Below are positions 1-5,704 of a DNA stretch of 6,145 bases, one piece after another. The notes under the pieces were generated by a model. It was given only the letters and a program-made list of their open reading frames with translations, did not search any database and was not told the origin of the DNA. The translations under genes were made by a program, and so were the position numbers. Source of the stretch: Alphaproteobacteria bacterium. GTDB taxonomy: Bacteria > Pseudomonadota > Alphaproteobacteria > Rs-D84. The stretch covers positions 1-6,145 of the forward strand of contig JAEDOP010000049.1 of NCBI GenBank assembly GCA_016301865.1, written 5' to 3'. Each line of letters opens with the position of its first letter. Within the stretch, counting starts at the first letter, position 1.

Positions 1-1175
1 TCATCCACAATGCCGGATTTTTCATTTTTAACATCCCAATTTTCAGGATGGGCGAACAGTTCAGAAATCATCCAGTTGGCGATTGATTTTGCGTTTTCTT
101 TCTTGCCATTGACGGCAGAATCAAACCAGAGTGATATATCGGTTGTTTCCGTCAGGCGTGCCGCGTCATATTCAGACAGCCCGAATTCATGCGTATAGCG
201 CGCGCGGGTCGCGGATGGTAATTCCGGCATAGTGTTGCGAAGTTGTTCGATTTGTTCGTCTGTGATAATGATTGGCAGCAGGTCTGGGTCTGGGAAATAG
301 CGATAGTCCAGAGCGTCTTCCTTGCTGCGCATAACGGATGTTGTGCCGTCGTCTTGGTGGAATCGCATCGTGTCCTGGGAAACGGTGCCGCCGTTTTCAT
401 AGATTTCGATTTGACGGCGCGCCTCGTATTCAATTGCGGTTTTAATAAATTTAAACGATACCATGTTTTTTGTTTCTGTGCGTGTGCGAAATTCTTTTGA
501 ACCCACCGGTCGGACAGAAACATTGACGTCGGCACGCATAGAACCTTCTTCCATATTTGCCTTGGATACGCCCAGGGCACGTGCAATTTCGCGAATCGCA
601 CGCAGATAGCGTTCGGCTTCGTCCGGGGATGATATATAGGAATTGTTTTCCGTATCTTTTGTATTCAAATATGTGACGATTTCCAACAGGGCGACCCCGG
701 TACGGTTATAGTCTGCAAAAGATTTTGTTGGATGTACATCGTGTTTTAGTTTGCCTGCGTCCTGTTCCAGATGGGCGCGTTCAATTAAAATCTTTTTAGG
801 GTTGCCGTCATCGTCCATGATTTCAACCCAGCCACGACCAACAACAGGTGGTTCATCAGCAGGTTGCGAAATCTGATAGCCCTGCGGCAGGTCAGGGTAA
901 AAGTATTGTTTGCGGGCAAAGCGACTGTGGTGGGATATTTCTGCGTTCAGCCCCAGTCCCATTTTTATTGCTTGGTCAACGCAGTATCTGTTTAATACTG
1001 GCAACATGCCGGGCATCGCAACATCGACCATGGATACCTGGGTGTTTGGGGCGACGGTTGGATTATAGTCCGCAGATGCGCCACTGAATAATTTCGATTC
1101 GGACAGTACTTCGATATGGGTTTCAAGACCAATTACGACTTCCCAATCACACGTTTTGCCTTTTATTGTAAACAT
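1..1175 (-). CDS. gatB: Asp/Glu-tRNA amidotransferase subunit B (GatB), 3' end beyond window
   Basis: GatB is the kinase-like, tRNA-binding subunit of cytoplasmic GatCAB. It phosphorylates the side chain of Glu on tRNA(Gln) or Asp on tRNA(Asn), which is then amidated with ammonia made by GatA. The 391 codons read from ATG at 1175 show VVIGLETHIEV (residues 13-23), the alphaproteobacterial VSMVDVAMPGMLPVLN (47-62), FYPDLPQGYQIS (92-103), MEEGSMRADVNVSVRP (208-223) and DYRYFPDPDLLP (290-301). GatB proteins are usually about 475-490 residues, so roughly the last 90, including most of the C-terminal tRNA-binding tail domain, lie off the left edge. The ribosome site is poor: an AGGG lies about 13 nt upstream of the ATG. 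After EIV (residues 165-167) the usual SxPD motif is replaced by a longer segment, described in the findings. The tRNA-Phe gene on the other strand separates gatB from gatA. Identity is certain; gatB may be expressed by read-through from gatA or from an unrecognised promoter. Confidence 0.96.
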   Translation of the reverse strand, partial: MFTIKGKTCDWEVVIGLETHIEVLSESKLFSGASADYNPTVAPNTQVSMVDVAMPGMLPVLNRYCVDQAIKMGLGLNAEISHHSRFARKQYFYPDLPQGYQISQPADEPPVVGRGWVEIMDDDGNPKKILIERAHLEQDAGKLKHDVHPTKSFADYNRTGVALLEIVTYLNTKDTENNSYISSPDEAERYLRAIREIARALGVSKANMEEGSMRADVNVSVRPVGSKEFRTRTETKNMVSFKFIKTAIEYEARRQIEIYENGGTVSQDTMRFHQDDGTTSVMRSKEDALDYRYFPDPDLLPIIITDEQIEQLRNTMPELPSATRARYTHEFGLSEYDAARLTETTDISLWFDSAVNGKKENAKSIANWMISELFAHPENWDVKNEKSGIVD

Positions 1176-1189
1176 TTTATCTTTTTCCC

Positions 1190-1218
1190 TTGCTTTTTTA
1201 TTTTTCGTATCTTATTAT
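1190..1218 (+). promoter_or_regulatory. Likely sigma70-type promoter of the tRNA-Phe gene
   Basis: TTGCTT (1190-1195) and TATTAT (1213-1218) are separated by exactly 17 bp. The -10 matches consensus at 5 of 6 positions and the -35 at 3 of 6. The expected start is near 1225, a few bases before the mature tRNA at 1231. The bases after the -10 (about 1220-1228) are relatively GC-rich, as at stable-RNA promoters under stringent control; that regulatory reading is inference. The element lies in the 55 bp just upstream of the gatB start codon, pointing away from gatB. Confidence 0.5.
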
Positions 1219-1230
1219 TGTCGTCGCGTT

Positions 1231-1306
1231 GGCTAGGTAGCTCAGTTGGTAGAGCAAGGGACTGAAAATCCCTGTGTCGGCGGTTCGATTCCGTCCCTAG
1301 CCACCA
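1231..1306 (+). tRNA. tRNA-Phe (anticodon GAA), CCA encoded
   Basis: The cloverleaf is complete. The seven-pair acceptor stem GGCTAGG/CCTAGCC (1231-1237 with 1296-1302) is perfect. The D stem is GCTC/GAGC (1240-1243 with 1252-1255). The anticodon stem AGGGA/TCCCT (1257-1261 with 1269-1273) encloses the loop CTGAAAA with GAA at 1264-1266. There is a 5-nt variable loop and a T arm with loop TTCGATT (1284-1290). Discriminator A1303 is followed by an encoded CCA (1304-1306). The product decodes UUU and UUC. The gene lies between gatA and gatB but on the strand opposite to both, and has its own promoter-like and terminator sequences, so it is an independent unit. Confidence 0.98.
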
Positions 1307-1320
1307 TCTCCTTTCTGAAT

Positions 1321-1343
1321 TCGACCGTGTGGTCGATTTTTTT
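1321..1343 (+). terminator. Intrinsic terminator of the tRNA-Phe gene
   Basis: The stem TCGACC (1321-1326) pairs perfectly with GGTCGA (1331-1336) around a GTGT loop and is followed by seven T (1337-1343). It starts 15 nt after the tRNA CCA end. Read from the minus strand there is no T run after the hairpin, so it should not stop a transcript coming from gatA toward gatB. Confidence 0.85.
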
Positions 1344-1379
1344 ATTCTCTGAAAAGAAGATGGTGCGATTGTTCATTTT

Positions 1380-2846
1380 TTATTTCCCCATAATTGTTGT
1401 TGGGCGGTTGTCAATGTCGGCGGCGATTTCAATGTGTTTTGCCAATTGCAGGACGTGCATATCTTCAAAACGTGGGCCAACAACCTGCATCCCCAGTGGC
1501 AGGCCGTTTGCAGCCAATCCGCATGGTACGCTGCACGCAGGTACGCCCGCCAGGTTCATCGCAACCGTGAACAAATCCAATGCATAATATTCCAGTGGCG
1601 ACAGGTCAGATGCCAATGGCATGGCGGTGCCGGCGCTGGACGGGCATACGATTAAATCACACTGTTCAAAGGCGGCGTTAAAACTGTCCGCAATCATACG
1701 ACGAACGCGTGCGGCTTGCATAAAATATACATCGTATGATTCACTGCTGAGTACCGCTGCGCCGATAATCATGCGACGTTGAACCTCGTCACCAAAGCCC
1801 GCTGCGCGCGTTTTCTTGAATGTATCATAAATATCTCGACCTTCGACCCGCAGGCCATAACGCATGCCATCATAGCGCGCCAGGTTTGATGATGCCTCAG
1901 CCGGGGCGATGATGTAATATGCCGCCAATGCGTCCAGGATGTTTGGAATAGACACTTCGACAATTTCTGCGCCCATTGATTTTAAATCAGAAATGCGCTT
2001 TTCAAATAACGTTTTCATGTCTTCTGAAATTTTGACATCTGAAAATTCTTTGATTATACCAACGCGTAATTTTTTGCCATCGCCCAGGATTGGTTCCAGT
2101 GGCACGGTGCATGTAAAGCCGTTTGTGCTGCTTGTTGAATCTTTGGCATCATGGCCCGCCATGGCAGACAGCATTAATGCAGCGTCATCAACTGTGCGTG
2201 TGATTGGACCTGGTGTGTCCAGACTGGACGCGAACGCAACGCAACCCCAACGTGAACACAGGCCGTATGTTGGCTTCATACCAACCATGCCAGTGATGGC
2301 CGCAGGGAATCGAATTGAACCACCTGTATCGGTGCCGGTTGCAGCAATTGCCAGTCCAGATGCCACCGCGGATGTCGAACCGCCCGATGAACCGCCAGCG
2401 GTCAATTGGCGTTCAATTTGCCATGGATTGATTGGTGCGCCAAAGAAAGATGTCTTGCTGAATGTGCCCATGGCAAATTCGTCCAGATTGGCTTTGCCCA
2501 ATAAAACGGTGCCAGCATCGATTAATTTCTGGGATACAGTTGATTCGTATTCCGGTACAAAATTTTCCAGCATGCGTGATGCCGCGGTTGTGCGAATGCC
2601 GCGTGTGGCAAATAAATCCTTTATCGCGATTGGTGCACCATCCAGGGGCAGGGCGTTGCCCGCGCTGCGCCGTGCGTCAGATGCCGCTGCGTCCGCCAAT
2701 GCGCGTTCAGGTGTGGTTGTGATATAGCAATTTAGGTCCGCACCATATTTTTCAATTCGTTCCAGGTATGCGCGTGTCAATTCCACCGCGGAAATTTCGC
2801 CGGTGTTTAATTTTTTTAGTGCTTCGGTAAGTGTAAGGTTAATCAT
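1380..2846 (-). CDS. gatA: Asp/Glu-tRNA amidotransferase subunit A (GatA)
   Basis: GatA is the amidase-signature glutaminase of GatCAB. It hydrolyses glutamine and passes ammonia to GatB for amidation of mischarged Glu-tRNA(Gln) or Asp-tRNA(Asn). The 488-residue length is normal for the family. The Ser-cisSer-Lys catalytic triad is intact: K76 in APIAIKD, S153 in GGSSGGS (151-157), and nucleophile S177 in GTDTGGSIRFPA (171-182). VAFASSLDTPGPITRTVDDA (203-222), R358 and D424 also sit where the family has conserved glutamine-site residues. The ATG at 2846 starts 3 bp after the gatC stop and uses a GGAG in the last gatC codons, about 9 nt upstream, pointing to translational coupling. No terminator is visible after the stop, so transcripts could continue through the antisense of tRNA-Phe into gatB. 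Nothing suggests decay. Confidence 0.98.
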   Translation of the reverse strand: MINLTLTEALKKLNTGEISAVELTRAYLERIEKYGADLNCYITTTPERALADAAASDARRSAGNALPLDGAPIAIKDLFATRGIRTTAASRMLENFVPEYESTVSQKLIDAGTVLLGKANLDEFAMGTFSKTSFFGAPINPWQIERQLTAGGSSGGSTSAVASGLAIAATGTDTGGSIRFPAAITGMVGMKPTYGLCSRWGCVAFASSLDTPGPITRTVDDAALMLSAMAGHDAKDSTSSTNGFTCTVPLEPILGDGKKLRVGIIKEFSDVKISEDMKTLFEKRISDLKSMGAEIVEVSIPNILDALAAYYIIAPAEASSNLARYDGMRYGLRVEGRDIYDTFKKTRAAGFGDEVQRRMIIGAAVLSSESYDVYFMQAARVRRMIADSFNAAFEQCDLIVCPSSAGTAMPLASDLSPLEYYALDLFTVAMNLAGVPACSVPCGLAANGLPLGMQVVGPRFEDMHVLQLAKHIEIAADIDNRPTTIMGK

Positions 2847-2849
2847 TTG

Positions 2850-3146
2850 TTATTCTCCGTCTATAACTTTGGGTACTGCGAAATAGCCGCGTGATGTGCC
2901 GGCGTTATCAGGCGTGTTCGCCAATACTAAATCACGAATGTTGCCATCGGTAACAATGTCATCACGCATCGGTAATTTGTGTTCTGATGGGTTTAGTAAT
3001 GGTTCAACGCCAGTCGTGTCAATCTGTTGTAATTTGTCCAGCCATTCGACAACCGAATCAATGTTCATTTCAGCCAGTTTTTCGTCCGATATTTCAATTT
3101 TTATCAGGTCTGCGAATTTTTGTAATTGTTGCTTGCTAAATGCCAT
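2850..3146 (-). CDS. gatC: Asp/Glu-tRNA amidotransferase subunit C (GatC)
   Basis: GatC is the small subunit that wraps around the GatA-GatB interface and stabilises the complex; it has no active site. The 98-residue product, beginning MAFSKQQLQKFADLI, is of normal length. It shows the family layout: an N-terminal helix pair with VVEWLDKLQQIDTTGVEPL in the first half, then PMRDD, and the C-terminal segment NTPDNAGTSRGYFAVPKVID that ends in the typical YFxVPKV block. An upstream in-frame TTG at 3152 would add two residues. The ATG at 3146 is preferred because AGGA lies 6 nt upstream of it and directly abuts the TTG. It is the first gene of the gat cluster, divergent from ruvX, and likely transcribed from the promoter at 3176-3203. 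Confidence 0.96.
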   Translation of the reverse strand: MAFSKQQLQKFADLIKIEISDEKLAEMNIDSVVEWLDKLQQIDTTGVEPLLNPSEHKLPMRDDIVTDGNIRDLVLANTPDNAGTSRGYFAVPKVIDGE

Positions 3147-3161
3147 TTTCAATCCTATATT
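3133..3161 (+). promoter_or_regulatory. Candidate promoter of ruvX, interlocked with the gatC promoter
   Basis: TTGCTA (3133-3138) and TATATT (3156-3161) are 17 bp apart. The -35 matches consensus at 4 of 6 positions and the -10 at 5 of 6. The expected start is near 3168, leaving a 15-nt leader with AAGGA at 3171-3175. The -35 lies within the beginning of gatC. It is weaker than the opposing gatC promoter, and in an AT-rich gap a chance match is possible. Confidence 0.4.
3153..3156 (-). promoter_or_regulatory. Ribosome binding site that fixes the gatC start
   Basis: AGGA on the minus strand lies 6 nt before ATG 3146. It directly abuts the competing TTG (3152), leaving no spacer for that codon, so the ATG is the more credible start. 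Confidence 0.7.
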
Positions 3162-3175
3162 TATAAAGTAAAGGA

Positions 3176-3203
3176 ATTATACAATGATTTTGCCAGATTT
3201 CAA
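3176..3203 (-). promoter_or_regulatory. Likely main promoter of gatC-gatA
   Basis: On the minus strand TTGAAA (3203-3198), 16 bp, then TATAAT (3181-3176). The -10 is a perfect consensus and the -35 matches 5 of 6; the extra C upstream (CTTGAAA) fits the alphaproteobacterial CTTG pattern. The expected start is near 3169, giving a leader of about 23 nt that contains the gatC ribosome site. The -35 lies inside the first codons of ruvX, and the -10 overlaps the ruvX leader. Confidence 0.65.
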
Positions 3204-3633
3204 GGCTTTTCCGCGCGCTGGGCGCATTTTGGGAATCGATTGGGGATTGCGTCGAATTGGGGTGGCGGTGTCCAGCCCGATGCGCGATTTTGTGTTTGTG
3301 CGCGATGTGATTGTAATGCCACATGGTGCGGATAATCATGCCGATTTGGTTGTGGATATGGTGGCGCGGGAAAATGTTGTGGGGATTATTGTTGGGTTGC
3401 CTGTGCGTGGGGACGGAACAGAATCTGATACAACAAAAATGGTGCGGGATTTTGTTGTGAAATTGGCGACAAAAACGGATTTGCCAATTTGTATGATAGA
3501 AGAAAATTTAACGTCTTCGGCCGCCCAGGAAAGTATGGGGCGTGTAAGGGTGCGCGATTTAAAAGAAAAATTGGATTCAGAGTCTGCGCGGGTAATTTTG
3601 GAAAATGCAATTGCAATGATAAATCGGGCTTAA
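3184..3633 (+). CDS. ruvX: RuvX/YqgF family RNase H-fold nuclease (putative pre-16S rRNA nuclease or Holliday-junction resolvase)
   Basis: YqgF/RuvX proteins have the RuvC-like RNase H fold. In Escherichia coli the protein is linked to maturation of the 16S rRNA 5' end, and a Holliday-junction role has been proposed. At 149 residues the length is typical. Key segments are ILGIDWGLRRIGVAVS (15-30) with first acidic residue D19, VVGIIVGLPVRGDGTE (65-80), IEENLTSSAA (105-114) in place of the usual DERLTT motif, and LDSESARVIL (130-139) with D131. The three acidic positions are therefore kept, although the middle one is Glu. The start is supported by AAGGA at 3171-3175, 8 nt before the ATG. Divergent placement next to gatC is common in alphaproteobacteria. 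The transcript ends in the hairpin that overlaps the stop codon. Family assignment is secure; which biochemical activity dominates is not decided by sequence. Confidence 0.94.
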   Translation: MILPDFKAFPRAGRILGIDWGLRRIGVAVSSPMRDFVFVRDVIVMPHGADNHADLVVDMVARENVVGIIVGLPVRGDGTESDTTKMVRDFVVKLATKTDLPICMIEENLTSSAAQESMGRVRVRDLKEKLDSESARVILENAIAMINRA

Positions 3634-3648
3634 AAAAGCCCGATTTTT
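3621..3648. terminator. Intrinsic terminator overlapping the ruvX stop, possibly bidirectional
   Basis: An 11-bp perfect stem (3621-3631 with 3636-3646, core ATCGGGCTT/AAGCCCGAT) encloses a 4-nt A loop and runs into five T (3644-3648). The left arm contains the last ruvX codons and the first base of its stop codon. On the minus strand the same hairpin is followed by only three T, so it could also stop, less efficiently, transcripts coming from the AI-2E-family gene that ends at 3668. Confidence 0.85.
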
Positions 3649-3649
3649 A

Positions 3650-3667
3650 TGCGTATAGCGCGTTTTT
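3650..3667. repeat. Short repeat, copy at the 3' end of the AI-2E-family gene
   Basis: The plus strand reads TGCGTATAGCGCGTTTTT, identical over 18 bases to 4743-4760. On the minus strand it abuts the stop codon of the permease gene, and the A run of the repeat merges with that TAA. On the plus strand, ATGCG and CGCGT can pair around TATAG (3649-3663) ahead of a T run to 3669. That would make a weak second terminator in tandem behind the ruvX hairpin. Confidence 0.7.
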
Positions 3668-4711
3668 TTATTCTTCGTCTTTGTCGGGACTTTGACCGTC
3701 GGCAGACAGCAATATTGCAATCCACCGGGTGGAATCAAACTGGGCGCATATGATGTAGATTCCGACCAATAATGGAACACTGAAAAACATGCCGGCGATG
3801 CCCCATATCATACCCCAAACAACCAGGTTTATCAGAATAGCCAATGTTGACAGGTTTAATGTTTTGCCGGTTAATTTTGGTTCGATTATGTTTCCAAATA
3901 AAATTTGCAATGAAATTAAACCGACGGCGGTCAGAATTGGTTGATGTAAGGTTGGCGCAGATAACAATGAATATAATATCGGCAGGGAACACGCCACGAT
4001 TGCGCCAATGGTTGGAATATAACTGGTGATAAATACGATAAATGCCCAGACGCCGGCAAATTCAACACCGATTAGTTGTAACCATATGAATGAAGCAACG
4101 CCTGTAATCGCAGAAATCGCGGTTTTAACAAACAGGTACTTTTTCATGTTGGTGTCGATACTGTCCAGAATATATCTGAACTTTTTTGATTGGCGTTTGG
4201 CTGGAAACATTGCAGTAAATTTCTTGTTAAATGTGCTTTGTTCGACAAACATGAAAATCAGATATACCAATACCATGCCAAATGATGTGGCAATGCCGGC
4301 CACAGATGCACCAATGTTGGCGGCTATTTTTGTGATATTTGGTATTATGTTCGCGTCAAAGTGCAGACCGACGGAGTCGGATAGGTATGTCCCCAATTGG
4401 GTTAGTCTGTCCTGGATTGCGGGCAGGGCGTTGAACAATTCTGAAAACATTGGGCGGATTTGGGTCGCAAACAAATATATTATAATGCATACCGTTGCAA
4501 GTGTTCCAATGTATGATGTCCAATCAAAGATAATGGACCAAATTTTTGAATGTTTGTCCGATGGTGTTTTGTATGGCAATGCGCGACGATAATAGTCAGA
4601 TATGGCATTCATTAAATACCACAGAAAACCCGCAACCAGTATTGGTATTAATATGGAACGGGCAATCCACAGAAAGAATATGATGGCGGCAAAAATAATG
4701 ATTCCATGCAT
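3668..4711 (-). CDS. AI-2E/PerM family inner-membrane permease
   Basis: The 347-residue integral membrane protein belongs to the AI-2E transporter (PerM/YdiK/TqsA) family. Members are associated with export of small molecules or Na+/H+ exchange, and the substrate cannot be predicted here. The layout is typical: two N-terminal membrane segments (about 4-34), a third (about 66-84), an amphipathic and extracytoplasmic stretch (85-130), then a hydrophobic C-terminal half. The signature blocks are SYIPTIGAIVA (230-240), GNIIEPKLTGKTLNLS (273-288) and VWGMIWGIAGMFFSVPLL (298-315). The tail is acidic and soluble (DGQSPDKDEE). The reading frame continues upstream to a TTG at 4735, but ATG 4711 is chosen because AAAGGGG lies 8 nt before it. 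The gene begins 47 bp after the unknown membrane gene on the same strand and is probably co-transcribed with it. Family is clear, function open. Confidence 0.9.
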   Translation of the reverse strand: MHGIIIFAAIIFFLWIARSILIPILVAGFLWYLMNAISDYYRRALPYKTPSDKHSKIWSIIFDWTSYIGTLATVCIIIYLFATQIRPMFSELFNALPAIQDRLTQLGTYLSDSVGLHFDANIIPNITKIAANIGASVAGIATSFGMVLVYLIFMFVEQSTFNKKFTAMFPAKRQSKKFRYILDSIDTNMKKYLFVKTAISAITGVASFIWLQLIGVEFAGVWAFIVFITSYIPTIGAIVACSLPILYSLLSAPTLHQPILTAVGLISLQILFGNIIEPKLTGKTLNLSTLAILINLVVWGMIWGIAGMFFSVPLLVGIYIICAQFDSTRWIAILLSADGQSPDKDEE

Positions 4712-4719
4712 TTGTGTTT

Positions 4720-4726
4720 CCCCTTT
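4720..4726 (-). promoter_or_regulatory. Ribosome binding site that fixes the AI-2E-family gene start
   Basis: AAAGGGG on the minus strand lies 8 nt before ATG 4711. It falls inside the extra reading frame that would follow from the upstream TTG (4735), which argues against that longer start. Confidence 0.65.
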
Positions 4727-4742
4727 GTGTGTCAATAAATCG

Positions 4743-4760
4743 TGCGTATAGCGCGTTTTT
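4743..4760. repeat. Short repeat, copy at the 3' end of the unknown membrane-protein gene
   Basis: The second perfect copy of TGCGTATAGCGCGTTTTT. As at 3650-3667, it is tied to a minus-strand stop codon: TAA at 4761-4759 shares the A run of the repeat. It lies in the 47-bp gap before the AI-2E-family gene. No plus-strand gene leads into it, so a terminator role for its T run has no obvious user here. Confidence 0.7.
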
Positions 4761-5697
4761 ATTGTTGGTGTATTGTTGTGAATTCCGTGTCTGATATTGT
4801 TATTTGAACATCCTGGTCAGAAGTGTGTGGTATTGCAAAGTATATTATGGTGATGGCAAGTAATGCCGCGTTAAATATGACAGATGCGGTGGCGTATTTG
4901 CGTGGCATATCCTGGATAAATGATTTTGTGCCACGTTGCAGTGCCCAAATCCCAAATATTAATGTCAGAGAAAATGTTAATAGTACCGCATTAAAGCCAA
5001 AGAAGAAACCGGATAGTGTTGTAATTGCTATAAATGTTGCAATTGTGTTGGCGGGGCGTAGACAAATCCAATTTGTTGCGCGTTGCATCCATTTTGATTT
5101 TGGTGTGAATGCGGTTGCTTTTGTTGCAGTTGATTTTATGATATAGCCAGGTGTCCACAACGCGGCAAAGCCAAATGGCATACTGCAAATTATTTTCCAG
5201 ATTGGAACATTAAATTCGCGTATGCGGCGGAATTTGGCGTAAATATTTGCAATCACCAGACCCAGTAAATAAAGGTAAAATAGTAATGATGCCGTCAGTG
5301 TTATGATGAATGTTGCGGATAAGCGTGTTTCCAGCATAAACAGGTAAAATATTATTTGTTGTGCATAGCGTGCCACAAGATATGAAGATGTGATAAAAAG
5401 TCCAGAAAGAAGCACGGTCTGTGTGTTATGTATGCTTATAAAAGAGCGTTGATCCATTTTTGCGCGTGGTAATGAATTTATTTGCAGTGCGACTGAACAT
5501 ATAAATCCAAGTGCCAATAATATCATTAGTGGTGTCTGGGGAATTGTCGCGGGTGTATAAATTGCGCCAGCAATCAAACTGTATATAAACGCGATTGATA
5601 TTAAAATGCAAAAAGATATGGCCGCAAATTTTAACGGTGACCATAATGTCCATGTGGAAAATTTTTCAGTTGTTGATTTTTTCATGTTATCCCCCAT
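4759..5697 (-). CDS. Polytopic membrane protein of unknown family
   Basis: I do not recognise this 312-residue protein. Hydrophobic stretches near residues 24-46, 56-73, 95-120, 127-151, 168-187 (weaker), 217-236, 237-253 and 271-290 suggest seven or eight membrane segments. There is no cleavable signal peptide; the N-terminus is short and polar (KKSTTEKFS). A basic loop KFRRIREFNVPIWK (155-168) followed by MPFGFAALWTPGYI (173-186) is the most distinctive part and could be a conserved core. The soluble C-terminal tail (291-312) is rich in Asp and Thr. ATG 5697, 7 bp after the sufC stop, has AGG 6 nt upstream; ATG 5685 has GGGGGA nearby and would give a protein starting MKKSTTEKF. Either is possible. 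The context, between a SufC-type ATPase and an AI-2E-family permease, suggests co-transcription, but no shared function is known. A pseudogene is unlikely because the frame is intact. Confidence 0.8.
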   Translation of the reverse strand: MGDNMKKSTTEKFSTWTLWSPLKFAAISFCILISIAFIYSLIAGAIYTPATIPQTPLMILLALGFICSVALQINSLPRAKMDQRSFISIHNTQTVLLSGLFITSSYLVARYAQQIIFYLFMLETRLSATFIITLTASLLFYLYLLGLVIANIYAKFRRIREFNVPIWKIICSMPFGFAALWTPGYIIKSTATKATAFTPKSKWMQRATNWICLRPANTIATFIAITTLSGFFFGFNAVLLTFSLTLIFGIWALQRGTKSFIQDMPRKYATASVIFNAALLAITIIYFAIPHTSDQDVQITISDTEFTTIHQQ

Positions 5698-5704
5698 TTT
5701 GTAC

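Noticed and set aside
152..601. Minus-strand frame of 149 codons overlapping gatB in another frame
   Set aside because: The gatB frame through the same bases gives an unambiguous GatB protein; this frame has no recognisable features.
1242..1307. Minus-strand mini-frame of about 21 codons beginning at ATG 1307 next to AAAGGAG
   Set aside because: It is the antisense of the tRNA. The purine run touches the ATG with no spacer, and such frames arise routinely opposite tRNA genes.
1246..1587. Plus-strand frame of 113 codons that starts inside tRNA-Phe
   Set aside because: It reads through the tRNA and its terminator into the antisense of gatA. No promoter or ribosome site supports it.
1939..2727. 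Long open frame of 262 codons on the plus strand opposite gatA
   Set aside because: It lies entirely within gatA, which has all catalytic motifs. The translation shows no recognisable domain and no supporting ribosome site, so it is a shadow of gatA codon bias.
4026..4592. Open frame of 188 codons on the plus strand opposite the AI-2E-family gene
   Set aside because: It lies fully inside a well-supported membrane-protein gene and its translation resembles no family.
4730..4735. Perfect TTGACA on the minus strand just upstream of the AI-2E-family gene
   Set aside because: No -10-like sequence lies 16-18 bp downstream; that place holds the ribosome site and start codon. Probably chance.
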